Positions 8,367 to 9,421 of a DNA stretch of 9,421 nucleotides are shown piece after piece. A program made the position numbers and the translations under genes. Origin of the DNA: an uncultured Methylocystaceae bacterium. Its GTDB lineage: Bacteria > Pseudomonadota > Alphaproteobacteria > Rhizobiales > Beijerinckiaceae. The stretch lies in contig CAMFKC010000047.1 of NCBI GenBank assembly GCA_945956975.1, positions 1 through 9,421 on the forward strand, in the 5' to 3' direction. The notes beneath the pieces were generated by a model. It did no database searches. It saw nothing but the letters and a program-made list of their open reading frames with translations, and was not told the origin of the DNA. Position 1 is the stretch's first letter, and every line of letters begins with the position of its first letter.

Positions 8367-9385
8367 ACGTTGCTGTCGACCAGATCACGAGCGAACATCC
8401 GCTGGCGGCTTTCGGGCTCGATACGGTGGCGCGCGGCGCCGCGCGCCTGCGCGCGGACCGGGTCGCGTTTGTCGAAGCCGGCCAAGGCGCGAGATCGGAG
8501 CCCGCTACTTACGGCGACTTCGACCGACTGACGCTCGCGTTCAGCGGCCATTTGCGCGCCTGCGGGATTGCGCCCGGCGAACGCATTCTGATCGTCGGCG
8601 CGGCCAGGATCGGCGTCGCCGTCGCCATTCTCGGCGCGATCGGCGCAGGCGTCGAGCCTGTGATCGCGCCAGCACATCTGTCGCCGGCCGCGCTCGCCTT
8701 TCTCGCGCAATCGACGGGCGCGGCGGCGCTGGTCGGCCCGACCCGCTATGGCGCGTTCGACGCCGAGAAGGCGATGATGGATACGGCAGCGACCGCGCCG
8801 GGCATTCGGCTCGTCGGCTCGCTCGGTCCCGGAGAATGCGACGGCGCGGTCGATCTTTCGCCCGCCGCGCTGCGCGAACCCGTGGACAGGCCGATCCTGC
8901 ACGTGACAACCAGCGCCACGCCGCGGATCGGGCTGACGCTCGCCCCGGAACAGAAGGCGCCACGCGTCGTCTTCTTGTCGCAATCCGAGGTGGTCGCCAT
9001 CGCGCTGGAATTCGCGTCCCGCCTGCGGCTCAACGGAGAGCGGCAGATCCTCTCGACGCTGTCGCCGGCGAGCCTGGCGGGGCTTGCGACCGGCCCGGTC
9101 GCAGCGCTGTTCTTCGGCGCGCCGCTCACATGGTTCGGGCCGTTCGACGCGCAGGGCTTCATCGAGACGCTGGACAAGGCCGGTCCGTGCCACCTCATCG
9201 CGCCGGAAACCATCGCCGCCGATCTCGCCGCCGCGGGATTGATCGCACCGGGCCGGCTCGAGAGCCTGTCGCTGTCGACGCGCAACGCGTCCCTCGTCCC
9301 GCCCTCGATCGGCGCGACCTGCCCTGTGGCATTGCTGGCGGGCGACGGCGAAGGGCGGATGACGATTTCGCTGGCGGGCGCTTGA
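8363..9385 (+). CDS. Degenerate, half-length acyl-CoA synthetase/adenylation (ANL)-like protein
   Basis: This 340-aa protein reads like the N-terminal half of an AMP-binding enzyme. It begins with a typical lead (AAFGLDTVARGAARLRADRV at 15-34) and a TYGDFDRLTLAFSGHLRACG segment (49-68) that is the classic entry of the fold. GIAPGERILIVG (68-79) and the GAIGAGVEPVIAPAH segment (91-105) follow. At the position of the ATP-binding loop YTSGTTGRPKG stands HVTTSATPRIG (180-190): the inner glycines are gone and the lysine is replaced by isoleucine. The protein ends before the YGxTE motif, and the C-terminal subdomain with the catalytic lysine is absent. Activity as a ligase is therefore unlikely. 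The frame is intact and codon use is like its neighbours, so this is not an obvious fresh pseudogene. It overlaps the binding-protein gene by 4 bp. Its role is unknown; a substrate-sensing or binding role is only a guess. Confidence 0.65.
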   Translation: MNVAVDQITSEHPLAAFGLDTVARGAARLRADRVAFVEAGQGARSEPATYGDFDRLTLAFSGHLRACGIAPGERILIVGAARIGVAVAILGAIGAGVEPVIAPAHLSPAALAFLAQSTGAAALVGPTRYGAFDAEKAMMDTAATAPGIRLVGSLGPGECDGAVDLSPAALREPVDRPILHVTTSATPRIGLTLAPEQKAPRVVFLSQSEVVAIALEFASRLRLNGERQILSTLSPASLAGLATGPVAALFFGAPLTWFGPFDAQGFIETLDKAGPCHLIAPETIAADLAAAGLIAPGRLESLSLSTRNASLVPPSIGATCPVALLAGDGEGRMTISLAGA

Positions 9386-9420
9386 AACGGCGGCTCGCGG
9401 GCCACATTCTCGGCACTGTT
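9382..9420 (+). CDS. Possible start of a further operon gene (cut by window edge)
   Basis: A TTG at 9382 overlaps the TGA of the ANL-like gene (TTGA) and opens a frame of 13 codons to the edge, reading (M)KRRLAGHILGTV. The basic start followed by hydrophobic residues is plausible for a real N-terminus, and short overlaps are the rule in this operon. A TTG start without a clear ribosome site and only 13 codons make this weak. No family can be assigned. Confidence 0.25.
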   Translation, partial: MKRRLAGHILGTV

Positions 9421-9421
9421 C

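Noticed and set aside
9300..9385. Frameshift that splits a full-length acyl-CoA synthetase
   Set aside because: None of the frames after 9385 within the window resumes recognisable ANL sequence, and the ATP-loop is already degenerate well upstream, so a simple shift does not explain the short length. Only 36 bases follow, so this is not fully excluded.

Overview
The window looks like a chromosomal segment of a high-GC alphaproteobacterium, most likely Hyphomicrobiales (Rhizobiales). The evidence is GC-rich coding with long antisense shadow frames, an IalB-family envelope protein, an HspQ protein of the alphaproteobacterial type, a YejA-type solute-binding protein, and a REP-like dispersed repeat of a kind familiar from Bradyrhizobium and its relatives at the left edge. 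The genus cannot be named from this alone. There is no rRNA, tRNA, CRISPR array, insertion sequence or phage gene.

Left block (1-5008) is a small catabolic-looking locus. A single-domain MetE-like zinc methyl/alkyltransferase (minus strand) diverges from a plus-strand series: a type I Baeyer-Villiger monooxygenase, a 2-keto-4-pentenoate hydratase/FAH-family enzyme overlapping it by one base, and, 68 bp on, a CitE/malyl-CoA lyase-like C-C lyase. The divergent intergenic region holds a near-ideal operator candidate: 8-bp inverted arms spaced by 8 bp, overlapping the likely -10/+1 of the monooxygenase promoter. Oxygenase, then hydratase, then C-C lyase is a logical order for breaking down a ketone or ring compound, but the substrate is unknown and no lactone/ester hydrolase is present.

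Middle block (5009-6515) is housekeeping: hspQ with its own TTGACA-type promoter, convergent with an ialB-like secreted-protein gene. A 13-bp-stem terminator lies between them, with its T-run placed to serve ialB. The 251-bp gap upstream of ialB carries no gene that I can support.

Right block (6516-9421) is a YejA-like periplasmic oligopeptide-binding protein with a Tat-type signal, probably transcribed from a promoter that starts at its own ATG (leaderless). It overlaps by 4 bp a 340-aa protein that resembles the N-terminal half of an acyl-CoA synthetase/adenylation (ANL) enzyme but has a destroyed ATP-binding loop and no C-terminal half. A possible third gene begins at the window edge with a TTGA overlap. 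No ABC permease or ATPase is visible.

I see no unmistakably new defence or mobile system. The most interesting points are the operator-controlled divergent catabolic locus with its MetE-like partner, and the degenerate ANL protein coupled to a solute-binding protein.
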